From: Halosegnis longus
Lineage (GTDB): Archaea > Halobacteriota > Halobacteria > Halobacteriales > Haloarculaceae
DNA length: 64,000 bases
NCBI RefSeq assembly: GCF_009663395.1
Contig: NZ_QKNW01000001.1
Span: 1,302,001 to 1,366,000 of the forward strand
Direction of reading: 5' to 3'
Part shown: positions 34,504 through 44,652 of the stretch, piece by piece
How positions within the stretch are numbered: the stretch's first letter is position 1
How the letters are laid out: every line of letters begins with the position of its first letter
Notes under the pieces: generated by a model
Databases searched by the model: none
What the model was told of the DNA's origin: nothing
The model's input: the letters and a program-made list of their open reading frames with translations, nothing else
Position numbers and translations under genes: made by a program

Positions 34504-36234
34504 GTGAACACCGACGCCGTGCGCGAGCGGGCGGGCGACCTCCCCGACAAGCCCGGCGTCTACCAGTTCGAGCGCGGCGACGCGGTCCTGTACGTCGGGA
34601 AGGCCGTCGACCTGCGCGACCGCGTTCGCTCCTACGGTGACCCGCGGGGCGAGCGCATCCGCCGGATGGTCGACCGCGCCGAGCGCATCGACTTCTCCGT
34701 CACGGAGACGGAAACGCAGGCGCTCCTGTTGGAGGCGAATCTCATCAAGCGGTTCCAGCCGAAGTACAACGTCCGGCTGAAAGACGACAAGTCCTACCCG
34801 CTCGTCCAACTCACGGACCACGAGTTCCCGCGCATCGAGGTGACGCGCGACCCCGACGACGCCGCGACCGTCTTCGGCCCCTACACGAACAAGGGCCGGG
34901 TCGAGACCGTCGTGAAGGCGCTGCGCGAGACGTTCGGCGTCCGCGGCTGTTCCGATTACAAGTTCGACGGCCGCGACCGCCCGTGTCTCGACTACGAGGT
35001 CGGTATCTGTACCGCCCCCTGCGTGGGCGAAATCGACGCCGAGTCGTATCTCACCGACGTGGACGCCGTGCGCCGGTTCCTGAACGGCGAAACGGGCGTG
35101 CTCGCCGACCCGATGGAGCAGGCGATGCAGACGGCCGCGAGCGACCAGGAGTTCGAGCGCGCGGCGAACCTCCGCGACCGCCTCTCGGTCGTCGAGTCGT
35201 TCCACGAGGGCGGCGCGGCGGCGATACAGGGCGACGCGCCGGAAGAACGGGTCGCCGTATTGGGCGTGAGCATCGAGGGAAGCGACGCCACCGTCGCGCG
35301 ACTCGTCAGCGAGCGGGGCAAACTGGTGGACCGCGAGCGCCACCGGGTCGCCGCCAGCGAGGTGCGCGAGGTCGCGCCCCTGCTGTCGGCGTTTCTCCCG
35401 CAGTTCTTCGCCGAGCGAGACTTGCCCGACGCACTCTTGCTTCCCGAGCGCCCCGACGACGAGGACGTGCTCGCGTGGCTGGAACGCGAGGGCACCGACG
35501 TGCGCGTGCCGGGCGCGGGCCGTGAGGCGACGCTCGTCGACCTCGCGCTCAAGAACGCGCGCCGACAGACCGGCCGCCGCGACGAGTGTGCCCGACTGGC
35601 CGACGCGCTCGGTATCGACGCCGCCGACCGCATCGAGGGGTTCGACGTGAGCCACGCACAGGGGAAGGCGGTCGTCGGCTCGGACGTGTGTTTCCTCGAC
35701 GGCGACGCCGAGAAGTCCGACTACCGGCGCAAGAAGCTCACCGACGAGAACGACGACTACGCCAACATGCGCCGACTGCTCCGGTGGCGCGCCGAGCGTG
35801 CCGTCGAGGGCCGCGACGACCGACCCGACCCGGACCTCTTGCTCATCGACGGGGGCGAGGGACAACTGGACGCCGCGCGCGAGGCCCTCGACGCGGTGGG
35901 GTGGGCCGTGCCCGCCATCGCGCTCGCGAAGGACGAGGAACTCGTTATCACGCCCGACCGCACTTACGACTGGGCATCGGACGCCGACCACCTGCGGCTC
36001 CTCCAACGCGTGCGCGACGAGGCCCACCGGTTCGCCGTCGCCTACCACCAGCAGGTCCGCGACGAGGTGTCGACCACGCTCGATGACCTGCCGGGCGTCG
36101 GCCCGCAACTCCGGAAGCGACTGCTCCGTCGGTTCGGGAGCGTCGAAGGGGTCCGCGCCGCGAGCGAGTCGGAACTCGGGGACGTGGAGGGTGTCGGTCC
36201 GTCGACTGCGGCGACGATTTCGGCGCGGCTGTGA
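34504..36234 (+). CDS. uvrC: Excinuclease ABC subunit C (UvrC)
   Basis: The 576-residue nuclease makes the dual incision in nucleotide excision repair with UvrA and UvrB. It has the GIY-YIG domain ([20 protein letters not shown], residues 14-33), the Cys-rich region ([20 protein letters not shown]), the UVR motif near [12 protein letters not shown], the RNase-H-like domain ([35 protein letters not shown]) and C-terminal helix-hairpin-helix repeats ([20 protein letters not shown]). GTG 34504 is chosen because the N terminus then matches the family; the frame continues upstream into the divergent promoter region. Confidence 0.96.
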   Translation: MNTDAVRERAGDLPDKPGVYQFERGDAVLYVGKAVDLRDRVRSYGDPRGERIRRMVDRAERIDFSVTETETQALLLEANLIKRFQPKYNVRLKDDKSYPLVQLTDHEFPRIEVTRDPDDAATVFGPYTNKGRVETVVKALRETFGVRGCSDYKFDGRDRPCLDYEVGICTAPCVGEIDAESYLTDVDAVRRFLNGETGVLADPMEQAMQTAASDQEFERAANLRDRLSVVESFHEGGAAAIQGDAPEERVAVLGVSIEGSDATVARLVSERGKLVDRERHRVAASEVREVAPLLSAFLPQFFAERDLPDALLLPERPDDEDVLAWLEREGTDVRVPGAGREATLVDLALKNARRQTGRRDECARLADALGIDAADRIEGFDVSHAQGKAVVGSDVCFLDGDAEKSDYRRKKLTDENDDYANMRRLLRWRAERAVEGRDDRPDPDLLLIDGGEGQLDAAREALDAVGWAVPAIALAKDEELVITPDRTYDWASDADHLRLLQRVRDEAHRFAVAYHQQVRDEVSTTLDDLPGVGPQLRKRLLRRFGSVEGVRAASESELGDVEGVGPSTAATISARL

Positions 36235-36311
36235 TGCTGGGTCGTTCTGCCGCGTAGCCTTCTACCGACGCCGTGGGCTTCGACACTGCTCTCTCAGCGT
36301 CGACACCACCC

Positions 36312-37577
36312 CTACGACTCCGGATGCACGGGGCCGTCAAATCCGCCCCGAATCAGCGGTCGCGCGACGTGGCGTCTCGCGTGTGGCGGAACCTCGTACC
36401 AGCCGACCGCGACATCGCGCTCCATCTCTCGCTCCACCTTCCCGGGGGCCGTCGTTCCACAGTTTCCCCGACACCGGTACCCCTGCCCGCGGCCGGCGGA
36501 CTCCATCCGGCGACCACAGTCGGGGCACTCGGGCGTCACGCGCTCCGTCTCCCGGAGCGAACGCACCGCGACCTTCTCCAGTTTCACGGTCCCGTCCGTC
36601 ACCTCGCCACAGACGGTCACGTCGTCACCGACCCGGAGCGCACGCACGCGGTCGCGGAAGCGGCCCGTCGGGGCGAACGCGGCGGCGTCGAGCCGCGCCT
36701 CGCCGTCGGCGAGTTCGAGGAAGACGTGGCCACCCTCTCGGGTGTCGGGTGCAGTCGAAACGGTGGCGTCGAGCCGGTAGCTCCGGCCGTCGCGCGCGTC
36801 GCCGAGGGCGGCCGGCGCGAGATGCGCGTCGGTCCCCTGGTTCGTCTCGAAGGTGCACCGGCGCTCGATGGTCTCGGAGTCGATTGCACGGGCACACTCG
36901 CGGGTCGCGTCGGGGTCGTCGCCGCGAATCGCGTGGAGCACCGGCCCCGGAGTGTGCGGGACTGCGACGAGGTCGCCCGTGGTCCGGTCGACGGTGTCCC
37001 ACACCGTCGGGTAGTGGGCGTCGGCCGCCGCGAACAGCGACTCGGCGTCGACGCGGCGGTCGGTGCCCCAGCGGTCCCGCTCGCGGTAGCTGATGGTCTC
37101 GTAGCTGGTGTCGACTCGCGACCGCTTCCACGCCCGTTCGGCACCGACGGCCGCGAGCGCGCCGACGAGGCCCTGTTCGGTCTCCCAGCCGGCCGTCCGG
37201 TAGCCGTGGCGGGCACAGATGTCGCGGGCCGTCTCGGGCGAGAGCAGTTCACGCATCGCACGGTCGGTCCAGTCCGCGATGTCGGCGGATACGTCCCCGG
37301 GCGATTCAGGCGCGACGACGACGCCGGGGTTCGTCCGGTCGTCGTCGGTTTCGGCGTCGGACTCGACGAGGTCGCGGGCGGCATCGAATGCCGTCTCGGG
37401 GTCGGCGTCGGTGACGACGGCGAGGGCGGCGTTGCCGCGGGTCTTGTACGGGACGGCCGGATTCAGCCGGACGAGGAGACACCGGCCCCCCACCTGCTCG
37501 CGGAGGCGGGCGGCCGCGTAGGTCGTACACATCCCGCGCTCGCGGGAGTCGGTGTCGTCGATACCCACGACGGTCAT
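36312..37577 (-). CDS. tiaS: tRNA(Ile2) 2-agmatinylcytidine synthetase TiaS
   Basis: The 421-residue enzyme attaches agmatine to C34 of tRNA-Ile(CAU), letting it read AUA codons. It starts with the ATP-binding motif [20 protein letters not shown] and [17 protein letters not shown], has an OB-fold region ([34 protein letters not shown]) and a C-terminal zinc ribbon ([20 protein letters not shown]). The length is normal for the archaeal family. It is convergent with uvrC and divergent from the regulator at 37665; GCCTTACTC about 27 bases upstream fits a promoter. Confidence 0.95.
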   Translation of the reverse strand: MTVVGIDDTDSRERGMCTTYAAARLREQVGGRCLLVRLNPAVPYKTRGNAALAVVTDADPETAFDAARDLVESDAETDDDRTNPGVVVAPESPGDVSADIADWTDRAMRELLSPETARDICARHGYRTAGWETEQGLVGALAAVGAERAWKRSRVDTSYETISYRERDRWGTDRRVDAESLFAAADAHYPTVWDTVDRTTGDLVAVPHTPGPVLHAIRGDDPDATRECARAIDSETIERRCTFETNQGTDAHLAPAALGDARDGRSYRLDATVSTAPDTREGGHVFLELADGEARLDAAAFAPTGRFRDRVRALRVGDDVTVCGEVTDGTVKLEKVAVRSLRETERVTPECPDCGRRMESAGRGQGYRCRGNCGTTAPGKVEREMERDVAVGWYEVPPHARRHVARPLIRGGFDGPVHPES

Positions 37578-37664
37578 ACCAGCCTTCGTTCGCCGGCGAG
37601 TAAGGCGGTTTCGCTGTCAAATCGCCACAACCCTCTTGTGTGCGGAACGGACTATACCCTCTGT

Positions 37665-38636
37665 ATGTCACGGCAAGCACTGGTCGGAAACATCTCCGCG
37701 ATGCTGTCGGACGCTGGCTTCGCCGTCAGCGACCGCATCGCCGTCCGACCCAAGAGCTTCGACCTCGCGGCCCGCCGCGGCGAGGACGTGCTCCTGGTGA
37801 AGGTGCTCGCCAACGTCGACGCCTTCGACGCCGCGACGGGGATGGAGATGCGCCGGCTCGGCCACTATCTCAACGCCACGCCGCTCGTCCTCGCGCTCCG
37901 CACCCGCGACGAGGACCTCAAGCCGGGCGTCGTCTACTTCCGCCACGGCGTCCCCGCCATCTCGCCCGACACCGCGGTCGACATGTTCGTCGAGGGAGTG
38001 CCGCCGCTCATCTACGCGGCCCCCGGCGGGCTGTACGTCGACATCGACGGCGACGTGCTCCACGACGCCCGCGAGGAGCGCGACTGGTCGCTCGGCCGGC
38101 TCGCCTCCGAACTCGGCGTCTCCCGACGCACCGTCTCGAAGTACGAGGACGGGATGAACGCCAGCGTCGAGGTCGCCGCCCAGCTGGAGGAGGTGTTCGA
38201 CGAGCCGCTCTCCTCGCCCGTCGACGTGCTCGACGGTGCGGACGAACTCGCGGAGGAAGACACCAGCGAACCGCCCGAACACGACCCCGACGACGAGGCC
38301 ATCGTCACCGTGCTCACCCGGGTCGGCTACGACGTGCACCCGACCGAGCGCGCCCCGTTCAAGACCGTCTCCGAGGACGAGGACCCGACGGAGTCGCTCC
38401 TGACCGGTCACTCCTCGTTCACCCGGACGGCCAAGAAGCGCGCCGAAATCATGTCGTCGCTCGGTGCCATCACCCGGATGCAGTCCGTCTACGTCGTCGA
38501 CGACCGCGCCGGCGGCCGGGAGTGTGTCGACGACACCGCGCTCATCGAGCGCTCGGAGCTCGAAGACGTGGAAGACGCCGACGACCTCCGCGACCTGATT
38601 CAGGGTCGGGTCGACCGGGAACCCGAATCAGCCTAG
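37665..38636 (+). CDS. Archaeal HTH-type transcriptional regulator with a nuclease-like N domain
   Basis: The 323-residue protein has a C-terminal-central XRE-type helix-turn-helix ([20 protein letters not shown], about residues 143-162). The N-terminal part ([40 protein letters not shown]) looks like a restriction-nuclease-like fold often fused to HTH in archaeal regulators. The third part ([20 protein letters not shown]) is also typical of this archaeal family. Targets are unknown. ATG 37665 is used because the upstream frame overlaps tiaS antisense. The stop overlaps the convergent gene by 9 bases. Confidence 0.85.
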   Translation: MSRQALVGNISAMLSDAGFAVSDRIAVRPKSFDLAARRGEDVLLVKVLANVDAFDAATGMEMRRLGHYLNATPLVLALRTRDEDLKPGVVYFRHGVPAISPDTAVDMFVEGVPPLIYAAPGGLYVDIDGDVLHDAREERDWSLGRLASELGVSRRTVSKYEDGMNASVEVAAQLEEVFDEPLSSPVDVLDGADELAEEDTSEPPEHDPDDEAIVTVLTRVGYDVHPTERAPFKTVSEDEDPTESLLTGHSSFTRTAKKRAEIMSSLGAITRMQSVYVVDDRAGGRECVDDTALIERSELEDVEDADDLRDLIQGRVDREPESA

Positions 38637-39953
38637 CAGTTCCTCGCGACGTCGCCACAGTTCGACCACACCCCACGCCAGCGCCAGCAGTAGCCCGACG
38701 ACGCCCGCGAGGAACGTCCACCCGCTCGCCCACACCGGCTTCACCCACGGGACGACGTGGTCCCACGTCGAGGACGGGCCGTCGAGACCCACCGATTCGA
38801 GGAACGCGCTCGGGCCGCTTTCGCCCGGAATCGGCGGGTCGTTCGCGCTCCCGGAGACGGCGTAGCTTCCGGTGGCGTTCAGGTCAGCGATGGTCGGCGA
38901 GCGGGCCGAGCCGCCGGTCCAGTCGCCGTCTTCGGTCGCACCTACACGCTCGGCGTCGTACGGCCCCCACGTGACGTAGTACTCCCAGACGATTTCTCCG
39001 GACGGCGTCACCTCGATGACGCGGTGGTTCAGCGAGTCGGTGACGAGCGTGTTCCCGTTCGGGAGCCGGTCGGCGTCGCGCGGCCAGTTCAGCTTCCCGT
39101 CCGTCCCGAGCGTCCACGTCCGGTTCCAGCCGTCGTCCTCGCGCTCGTACTCGACGATGCGGTCGTTCTCGGAGTCGGCCACGAGCAGCGTCGGCGTCCC
39201 GTCCGCGCTCGTCAGGTAGTCGGGGTTGTGCTGCTCGTGGAGGGTGTCGTAGTCGCCGTCGCTGCCCAGTCGCATGTCGATTTCGTCCGTCGACCGGTTC
39301 ACGACGATGGCCTGGTCGAAGTTGCGCGGCGAGAGCAGGAACCGGTCGCCGCCGATGTAGTCCACGTCGTTGACGTGGGTCCAGTCCGCGTCGTAGCCGC
39401 CGTCGGTCGATTCGGGGTAGTGGTCGCGGAACCGCCACTCCCAGGTGCGCTCGTCGGTCGTCCGGTTGTAGATGAACACCTTGTCGTCGGGGACGCCGTC
39501 GGTCGTCGCGCGCATGTTCGCGACGACGAGGTCGCCGTTCGGGAGCAGGTCGGCGTCGTGGGTGTCCTCGATGTCGAACCGCTCGGTCCAGACGCGCTCG
39601 CGCGTATCGGGGTCCAACTCGAAGATGACGGTGTCGCCGTCCCGGGCGGTGGTCGCCAGGAGGTTTCCGTTCGCGAGCGGGTCCACGTCGTAAAACCACG
39701 TCTCGCCGAACGTCTGCTCGCCGTACTGCCAGTCCACCTCGTCGCCGTCGACGGAGACGAGCCGCGCCTGCGTCTTCTCGCTGCCACCGCGGAAGTGGAA
39801 GCCCTGGACGCCGACGACGGTCTGGCCGCGGTCGGCGGTAATCGTTCCGGGCTTCGCGTTCGTCGGCTCGTGGGTGGCGAACGCGACGACGCCGGGCGCG
39901 AGCAGGCAGACGACGAGCGCGGCGACGACGAGACGGACGGTTCGCCGCTCCAT
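38628..39953 (-). CDS. Arylsulfotransferase-like (ASST) beta-propeller membrane protein
   Basis: The 441-residue protein has an N-terminal signal/anchor ([21 protein letters not shown]), a large exported domain and a C-terminal helix ([20 protein letters not shown]) followed by RRREELLG. The exported part carries repeated propeller blades of the ASST/arylsulfotransferase type, for example [38 protein letters not shown] and [20 protein letters not shown]. Catalytic sulfate transfer cannot be confirmed. It lies directly after the gene at 39954 on the same strand with no gap, so they are co-transcribed. Confidence 0.8.
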   Translation of the reverse strand: MERRTVRLVVAALVVCLLAPGVVAFATHEPTNAKPGTITADRGQTVVGVQGFHFRGGSEKTQARLVSVDGDEVDWQYGEQTFGETWFYDVDPLANGNLLATTARDGDTVIFELDPDTRERVWTERFDIEDTHDADLLPNGDLVVANMRATTDGVPDDKVFIYNRTTDERTWEWRFRDHYPESTDGGYDADWTHVNDVDYIGGDRFLLSPRNFDQAIVVNRSTDEIDMRLGSDGDYDTLHEQHNPDYLTSADGTPTLLVADSENDRIVEYEREDDGWNRTWTLGTDGKLNWPRDADRLPNGNTLVTDSLNHRVIEVTPSGEIVWEYYVTWGPYDAERVGATEDGDWTGGSARSPTIADLNATGSYAVSGSANDPPIPGESGPSAFLESVGLDGPSSTWDHVVPWVKPVWASGWTFLAGVVGLLLALAWGVVELWRRREELLG

Positions 39954-40409
39954 CTACCGCGAGAGCTGGTGGCGTTTCGTCCGTGCCTGCTCTGCGGCCT
40001 CCGGGTGACCGTCCACGTCGGCGAGCGACTCCACCGCCTCCAGCGTCCGCACCGAGTCATCGAGGAACGAGAGGATGTCGCCGGAGTAGGCGTACAGCAT
40101 GTAGTCGTCGCCCATCACGTCGACGATGGCGTCGGGACCCAGCCCCTGCTCGCGGAGTTCGAGCAGATACCGGATGAACTTCTCTTCGGGGTGGCCACAG
40201 TGGGGATTCGACTGACAGTCGCAGTCGAGGAAGTCGGTCGCGAAATCGAGGACGCGCTCCTGCGTCGTCTCGTTGAGCTGGGCGAGATTCTCCCCCTGAA
40301 ACAGCAGATCGAGCGTGGCCCCCGAAAACGCGCTCTTCGGAATGGACGTTTCCAGCTGCGAGGCAATCTGGCGGTGGTTTTTCAGATAGATTTTGTCCGT
40401 GATGGCCAC
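39954..40409 (-). CDS. Conserved-looking haloarchaeal protein with a Cys/His cluster
   Basis: From GTG 40409 the product is 151 residues, starting MAITDKIYLKNHRQIASQLE. The centre holds FLDCDCQSNPHCGHPEEKFI, a CxCx4-5CxH cluster that may bind metal. The rest is helical (LGPDAIVDVMGDDYMLYAYS). No family name can be given with certainty. The frame is open far upstream as antisense of the FAD dehydrogenase, so the start is set by sequence character and by the divergent promoter. It is immediately upstream of the ASST-like gene. Confidence 0.75.
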   Translation of the reverse strand: MAITDKIYLKNHRQIASQLETSIPKSAFSGATLDLLFQGENLAQLNETTQERVLDFATDFLDCDCQSNPHCGHPEEKFIRYLLELREQGLGPDAIVDVMGDDYMLYAYSGDILSFLDDSVRTLEAVESLADVDGHPEAAEQARTKRHQLSR

Positions 40410-40508
40410 AGTTGGCCGACCTCGGTGAGCCAGCGGCGAAAGCGTTCCGCTCTTCGAGACATCGCCGCGAGGCCGGCGTTTATATCGGTCAGGGCTAACG
40501 ACCACGTA

Positions 40509-43500
40509 ATGGCAATCCACGACACTGTTCCGGCCGACGGAACAGACGCGTACGACTACACCGGCGGCGAGGTGGAACGACCCGACCTCGTCGACGACCT
40601 CACCCCCCTCGTCGACGGCGACGTACGGTTCGACGACTACTCGCGACAGCTGTACGCCACCGACGCCAGCGCGTACGAGCGGCTCCCCATCGGCGTCGTG
40701 CTCCCGCGCTCGACCGACGACGTGGCCGCCGTCGTGGCGTACTGCTTCGACAACGAGATTCCGGTGTTGCCGCGCGGCGGCGGCACCTCCCTCGCCGGGC
40801 AGACCGTGAACGAGGCCGTCGTCCTCGACTTCTCGCGGTACATGGACGACGCGACAGTCGACCCCGAAACGGAGACCGCGACCGCCCAGGCCGGCATCAC
40901 GCTCGGGAAACTTAACGAGGCCGCCGCGGACCACGGGCTCACCTTCGGCCCCGACCCGGCGTGGGGTGACAAGAGCGCGCTCGGGGGCGCTATCGGCAAC
41001 AACTCCACCGGCGCACACTCGCTCGTCTACGGGAAGACCGACTACTACATCGAGGAAGCCGAGGCCGTGCTCGCTGACGGCACCGTCACGACGTTCGGGG
41101 AGGTGGACATCGAGACGCTGCGCGAGGCGGGCGACCCGACGAGCGACGACATCCGCGAGCGCGTCTACGCGTCCGTGCTGAGGATACTGGAGGAGGAACG
41201 CGCCGAAATCGACCGCCGCTACCCGCGGCTGAAGCGGAACGTCTCCGGCTACAACCTCGATGCGCTCATCGAGGACGCACAAGGCACGCGACCGCTCGCG
41301 GACGGCACCGGCACCGGCCCCGACAGCGAGGCCGGCACGGTGAACCTCGCCCGCCTGCTCGCCGGCAGCGAGGGAACCCTCGCAGTCGTCACCGAGGCGA
41401 CCGTCGCGCTCGAACCCGAACCCGAGACCAAGGCCGTCGCCCTGCTCACCTACGATTCGCTCATCGACGCGATGGAGGATGTCGCGCCCATCCTCGACCA
41501 CGGCCCGTGTGCCGTTGAGGTGATGGACGACGTGCTGCTCGACTTGGCCCGCGAGGCTCCCGAGTTCGAGGAGGTCGTCGGACTGCTCCCCGACGACACC
41601 CACTCCGTCCTGCTCGTGGAGTTTTACGCCGAGGACGACGACCACGGCCGCCAGCAGGTGGCCGACCTCGTGGCCGACCGTGTCGGCGACGTAGCGACCG
41701 AGGTGACGGCGAGTCCCGACCGCGTGCGGACGGACGAGCGCGCGTACGCCAGCCACGCGATGGAGGCCCACGACGCCGAGACGCGCGCCACCTTCTGGAA
41801 GATGCGCAAAGCCGGGATGCCCATCCTGCTTTCGCGCACCAGCGACGCGAAACACATCTCCTTCATCGAGGACTGTGCGATTCCGGTCGAGAACCTCCCC
41901 GCGTACGTCGAGGCGTTTCAGGACGTGCTCGACGACCACGGCACCCACGCCTCCTTCTACGCCCACGCCGGGCCGGGCGTGCTCCACGTCCGCCCGCTCG
42001 TCGACACCAAGACCGTCGAGGGAGTCGAACAGTTGGAGGGAATCGCCGACGACGTGACCGACCTCGTGGTCGAGTACGGCGGGAGCGTCTCCGGCGAGCA
42101 CGGCGACGGTCGTGCCCGCACCCAGTGGAACCGGAAGCTGTACGGCGAGCGGCTGTGGGGCGTCTTCCGGGAGTTGAAGACCGCCTTCGACCCGACGTGG
42201 CTTCTGAACCCGGGGAATATCTGCGGCGTCATGCCCGACGAAGAGCCCGACGACACCGCGGTCGCGGCCCACGACATGACCGAGGACCTCCGATTCTCGC
42301 CGAGCTACGAGTTCGAGACAGGCTTCGACCCCGCTCTGGAGTGGGCCAACGAGAACGGTTTCCAGGGGATGGTGGAGTTGTGTCACGGCTGTGGCGGCTG
42401 TCGCGGGCCGCAGTCCACGACCGGCGGCGTGATGTGTCCGACCTACCGAGCCGCCGAGGAGGAGATTCAGTCGACGCGCGGGCGGGCGAACCTGCTCCGG
42501 TCGGCCATGAACGGCTCGCTCGACGAGGACGAACTGCTCGGCTCGGAGTTCGGAGCCGAGGTGATGGACCTCTGTGTCGGCTGCAAGGGCTGTGAGGTGG
42601 ACTGCCCCTCCGGCGTCGACATGGCGAAGATGAAAGCCGAGGTGGAACACGCGAGCCACGAGCGCGACGGCCCGAGCCTCCGCGACCGCATCTTCGCGAA
42701 CATCGACTCGCTGTCCCGTCTCGGGAGCATGTTCGCGCCCCTGTCGAATCTCGGGACGAAGATTCCGGGCGTGCGCACGCTAATGGAGTCGCAACTCGGC
42801 ATCGAGCGCGAGCGCGACCTTCCCACCTTCGAGCGGGAGTCGTTCGCGACGTGGCTCGCGGACCGCGGTTCGACGGTCTCCGAACGTGAGGCCGACCGCA
42901 CGGCAATCATCTTTCCGGACACGTACACGAACTACAACCATCCGGAGGTCGGGAAGGCCGCCGTGCGCGTGCTCGAAGCCGCCAACGTCCGCGTCGAACT
43001 CGCCGACGCGCGCGACTCCGGCCGCCCGGCCTACTCGAAGGGATTCATCGACACCGCCCGCGAGGAGATGGTCGAGAACGCCCGGACCATCGTCCCCGAC
43101 GCCGACGACAAGGATGTCGTCCTCGTCGAGCCATCCGACGCCGTGATGTTCCAGTCCGATGCTCTCGACCTCGTGCCCTCGGACCACGAGGCCCGCGACT
43201 ACGTCGAGTCCCTCGCCGACAACAGCTACGGGCTGTGTGAGTATCTCGACGCGTTCCGCCTCGACGAGAACGCCGACTGGGCCGGGGCGGACGCGTTTGC
43301 GTACCACGGCCACTGCCACCAGAAGGCGAAGAAGAAAGACCACCACGCGGTCGGCGTGCTCCGGCGGGCGGGCTACGACGTTTCGCCCATCGACTCGACC
43401 TGCTGTGGGATGGCCGGCTCGTTCGGCTACGAGACGGAACACTACTCGATGAGCCGGGAAATCGGCGAGCAGTTGGCCGAGCAGGTCGCCACGGAGGAGT

Positions 43501-43607
43501 GTGACCGCGTCGTCGCGCCGGGGGCTTCCTGTCGCTCGCAACTGGAGTCGTTCGACGAGGAGCCGGTCCATCCGGCCGTCGCGCTCGACGACGCCCTCCC
43601 CGAGTGA
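40509..43607 (+). CDS. FAD-linked oxidase fused to Fe-S (GlpC-like) module; probable D-lactate/glycolate-type dehydrogenase
   Basis: The 1032-residue protein joins an FAD-binding PCMH domain (PRGGGTSLAGQTVNEAVVLD, GAIGNNSTGAHSLVYGKTDY), an FAD-oxidase C-terminal domain (SGEHGDGRARTQWN) and an iron-sulfur module. The latter has CHGCGGCRGP, the ferredoxin motif CVGCKGCEVDCPSGVD and CCG-type cysteines (GHCHQKAKK, STCCGMAGSFGYE). Such fusions oxidise D-lactate, glycolate or related 2-hydroxy acids and pass electrons to the quinone pool at the membrane; the substrate is not fixed by sequence. TTTATATC lies about 29 bases upstream of ATG 40509, fitting a leaderless promoter. Confidence 0.9.
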   Translation: MAIHDTVPADGTDAYDYTGGEVERPDLVDDLTPLVDGDVRFDDYSRQLYATDASAYERLPIGVVLPRSTDDVAAVVAYCFDNEIPVLPRGGGTSLAGQTVNEAVVLDFSRYMDDATVDPETETATAQAGITLGKLNEAAADHGLTFGPDPAWGDKSALGGAIGNNSTGAHSLVYGKTDYYIEEAEAVLADGTVTTFGEVDIETLREAGDPTSDDIRERVYASVLRILEEERAEIDRRYPRLKRNVSGYNLDALIEDAQGTRPLADGTGTGPDSEAGTVNLARLLAGSEGTLAVVTEATVALEPEPETKAVALLTYDSLIDAMEDVAPILDHGPCAVEVMDDVLLDLAREAPEFEEVVGLLPDDTHSVLLVEFYAEDDDHGRQQVADLVADRVGDVATEVTASPDRVRTDERAYASHAMEAHDAETRATFWKMRKAGMPILLSRTSDAKHISFIEDCAIPVENLPAYVEAFQDVLDDHGTHASFYAHAGPGVLHVRPLVDTKTVEGVEQLEGIADDVTDLVVEYGGSVSGEHGDGRARTQWNRKLYGERLWGVFRELKTAFDPTWLLNPGNICGVMPDEEPDDTAVAAHDMTEDLRFSPSYEFETGFDPALEWANENGFQGMVELCHGCGGCRGPQSTTGGVMCPTYRAAEEEIQSTRGRANLLRSAMNGSLDEDELLGSEFGAEVMDLCVGCKGCEVDCPSGVDMAKMKAEVEHASHERDGPSLRDRIFANIDSLSRLGSMFAPLSNLGTKIPGVRTLMESQLGIERERDLPTFERESFATWLADRGSTVSEREADRTAIIFPDTYTNYNHPEVGKAAVRVLEAANVRVELADARDSGRPAYSKGFIDTAREEMVENARTIVPDADDKDVVLVEPSDAVMFQSDALDLVPSDHEARDYVESLADNSYGLCEYLDAFRLDENADWAGADAFAYHGHCHQKAKKKDHHAVGVLRRAGYDVSPIDSTCCGMAGSFGYETEHYSMSREIGEQLAEQVATEECDRVVAPGASCRSQLESFDEEPVHPAVALDDALPE

Positions 43608-43654
43608 GACGTTTCGTAAGGTATTCAAACGCCGCCACGAATCTGTAACTGCGT

Positions 43655-43726
43655 GTCCGGGCTGGGGTAGTGGTATCCTATCACCTTGTGGTGGTGATGA
43701 CGTGGGTTCAATTCCCGCGCCTGGAC
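43655..43726 (+). tRNA. tRNA-His (anticodon GTG)
   Basis: The sequence folds into a cloverleaf: acceptor TCCGGGC (43656-43662) pairs with GCCTGGA before the last base, the anticodon stem TCACC/GGTGA holds loop TTGTGGT with anticodon GTG, and the T arm is GTGGG TTCAATT CCCGC. An extra G at 43655 faces C at 43726, the G(-1):C73 pair that identifies tRNA-His. CCA is not encoded. No intron is seen. Confidence 0.93.
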
Positions 43727-43730
43727 TGAC

Positions 43731-43739
43731 ATTTTTTAT
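43731..43739 (+). terminator. T-rich stretch after tRNA-His
   Basis: ATTTTTTATT follows the tRNA by a few bases. A run of T on the coding strand is the usual archaeal termination signal. The same stretch begins an unusually AT-rich 120-base gap before the HNH gene. Confidence 0.45.
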
Positions 43740-43848
43740 TCGTCTGTTAGCGTCTTCTTGCAGGCCTCTGAATCCAATTTTCAGACCCAATATACAGCAC
43801 CTTACACTTACTGCATAGGATTATATTCCATGCAGAACGAACTGAATT

Positions 43849-44652
43849 ATGGCGGATTGTCCCACCTGTGGCGCGAGTCGTGATTCGTGGCAGAAGCTCC
43901 GATTACACCACATCGACGCACACGACTGCTCCCTTCCGAACCGGGAGTGTGACCGATGTGGGGAACGGTTCTTCTGTGAACACCAGCGCAAGTACTGTTC
44001 CGAGGAGTGTCGGTACGCCGAGCCAACCCGGGACCTCTCGGGCGAGAACAACCCGAACTACTCCGACGCCAAGGAGCAGACGACCTGCGAGCGATGCGGT
44101 GCGAGCTTCGAGTATTACCCGTCGGCGAAGCAAGGTCGATTCTGCGGTGACTGCGTCGCGACGAACGAGTGGCAGGAGCCGCCGGAGCTGACCGGCGAGT
44201 CGAATCCGAACTACACCGGTGGAACGGCGACCATCGCCTGCGACGAGTGTGGCGAGCCGTTCGAGCGGTATCCGGCGCAGGTGAACGAGACGGTGAATCT
44301 CTGTGGGGAGGCGTGTCGCGCCGACTGGCTCTCGACGGCGTTCACGGGCGAGGGCCACCCGAACTGGCGGGGTGGCCCGACGGGGCCGTACGGACCGGGA
44401 TGGCGCGAGGTTCGCAAGCTGGCGCTCGAACGGGACGACTACGCTTGCGTGCTGTGTGGAACCGACGCCGAGAAACTGGGACAGAACCCCGACGTCCATC
44501 ATATCATCCCGGTGCGAGCGTTTCTCGACGAGGCGCGGCTCACGGTCGCAGATGCACACACGCTCGACAACCTCTGCTCGCTGTGTGTCGACTGTCACCG
44601 GCTGGTCGAACACGGCGGCGTCGAGACCGGCATCCTCAGGGCGGCAATCTAG
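43849..44652 (+). CDS. Mosaic HNH endonuclease with zinc modules and NUMOD3-like repeats
   Basis: The 267-residue protein starts with a C2H2-like finger (CPTCGASRDSWQKLRLHHID), then three Cys-rich units: CDRCGERFFCEHQRKYCSEE, CERCGASFEYYPSAKQGRFC and CDECGEPFERYPAQVNETVN. Each is followed by a NUMOD3-like short motif: SGENNPNYSD, TGESNPNYTGG and TGEGHPNWRGG. The C terminus is an HNH nuclease (DDYACVLCGT, DVHHIIPVRAF, LDNLCSLCVDCHRL). This is the build of free-standing homing-type or phage nucleases. It lies 122 bases after tRNA-His behind an AT-rich leader and its stop overlaps the stop of the next gene, so it may be a mobile insertion. Confidence 0.88.
   Translation: MADCPTCGASRDSWQKLRLHHIDAHDCSLPNRECDRCGERFFCEHQRKYCSEECRYAEPTRDLSGENNPNYSDAKEQTTCERCGASFEYYPSAKQGRFCGDCVATNEWQEPPELTGESNPNYTGGTATIACDECGEPFERYPAQVNETVNLCGEACRADWLSTAFTGEGHPNWRGGPTGPYGPGWREVRKLALERDDYACVLCGTDAEKLGQNPDVHHIIPVRAFLDEARLTVADAHTLDNLCSLCVDCHRLVEHGGVETGILRAAI

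Noticed and set aside
38757-40508. Upstream extension of the FAD/Fe-S dehydrogenase frame by about 580 codons
   Set aside because: The extension is antisense to two genes and reads as shadow sequence. The family start, with a TATA box 29 bases upstream, is at 40509.
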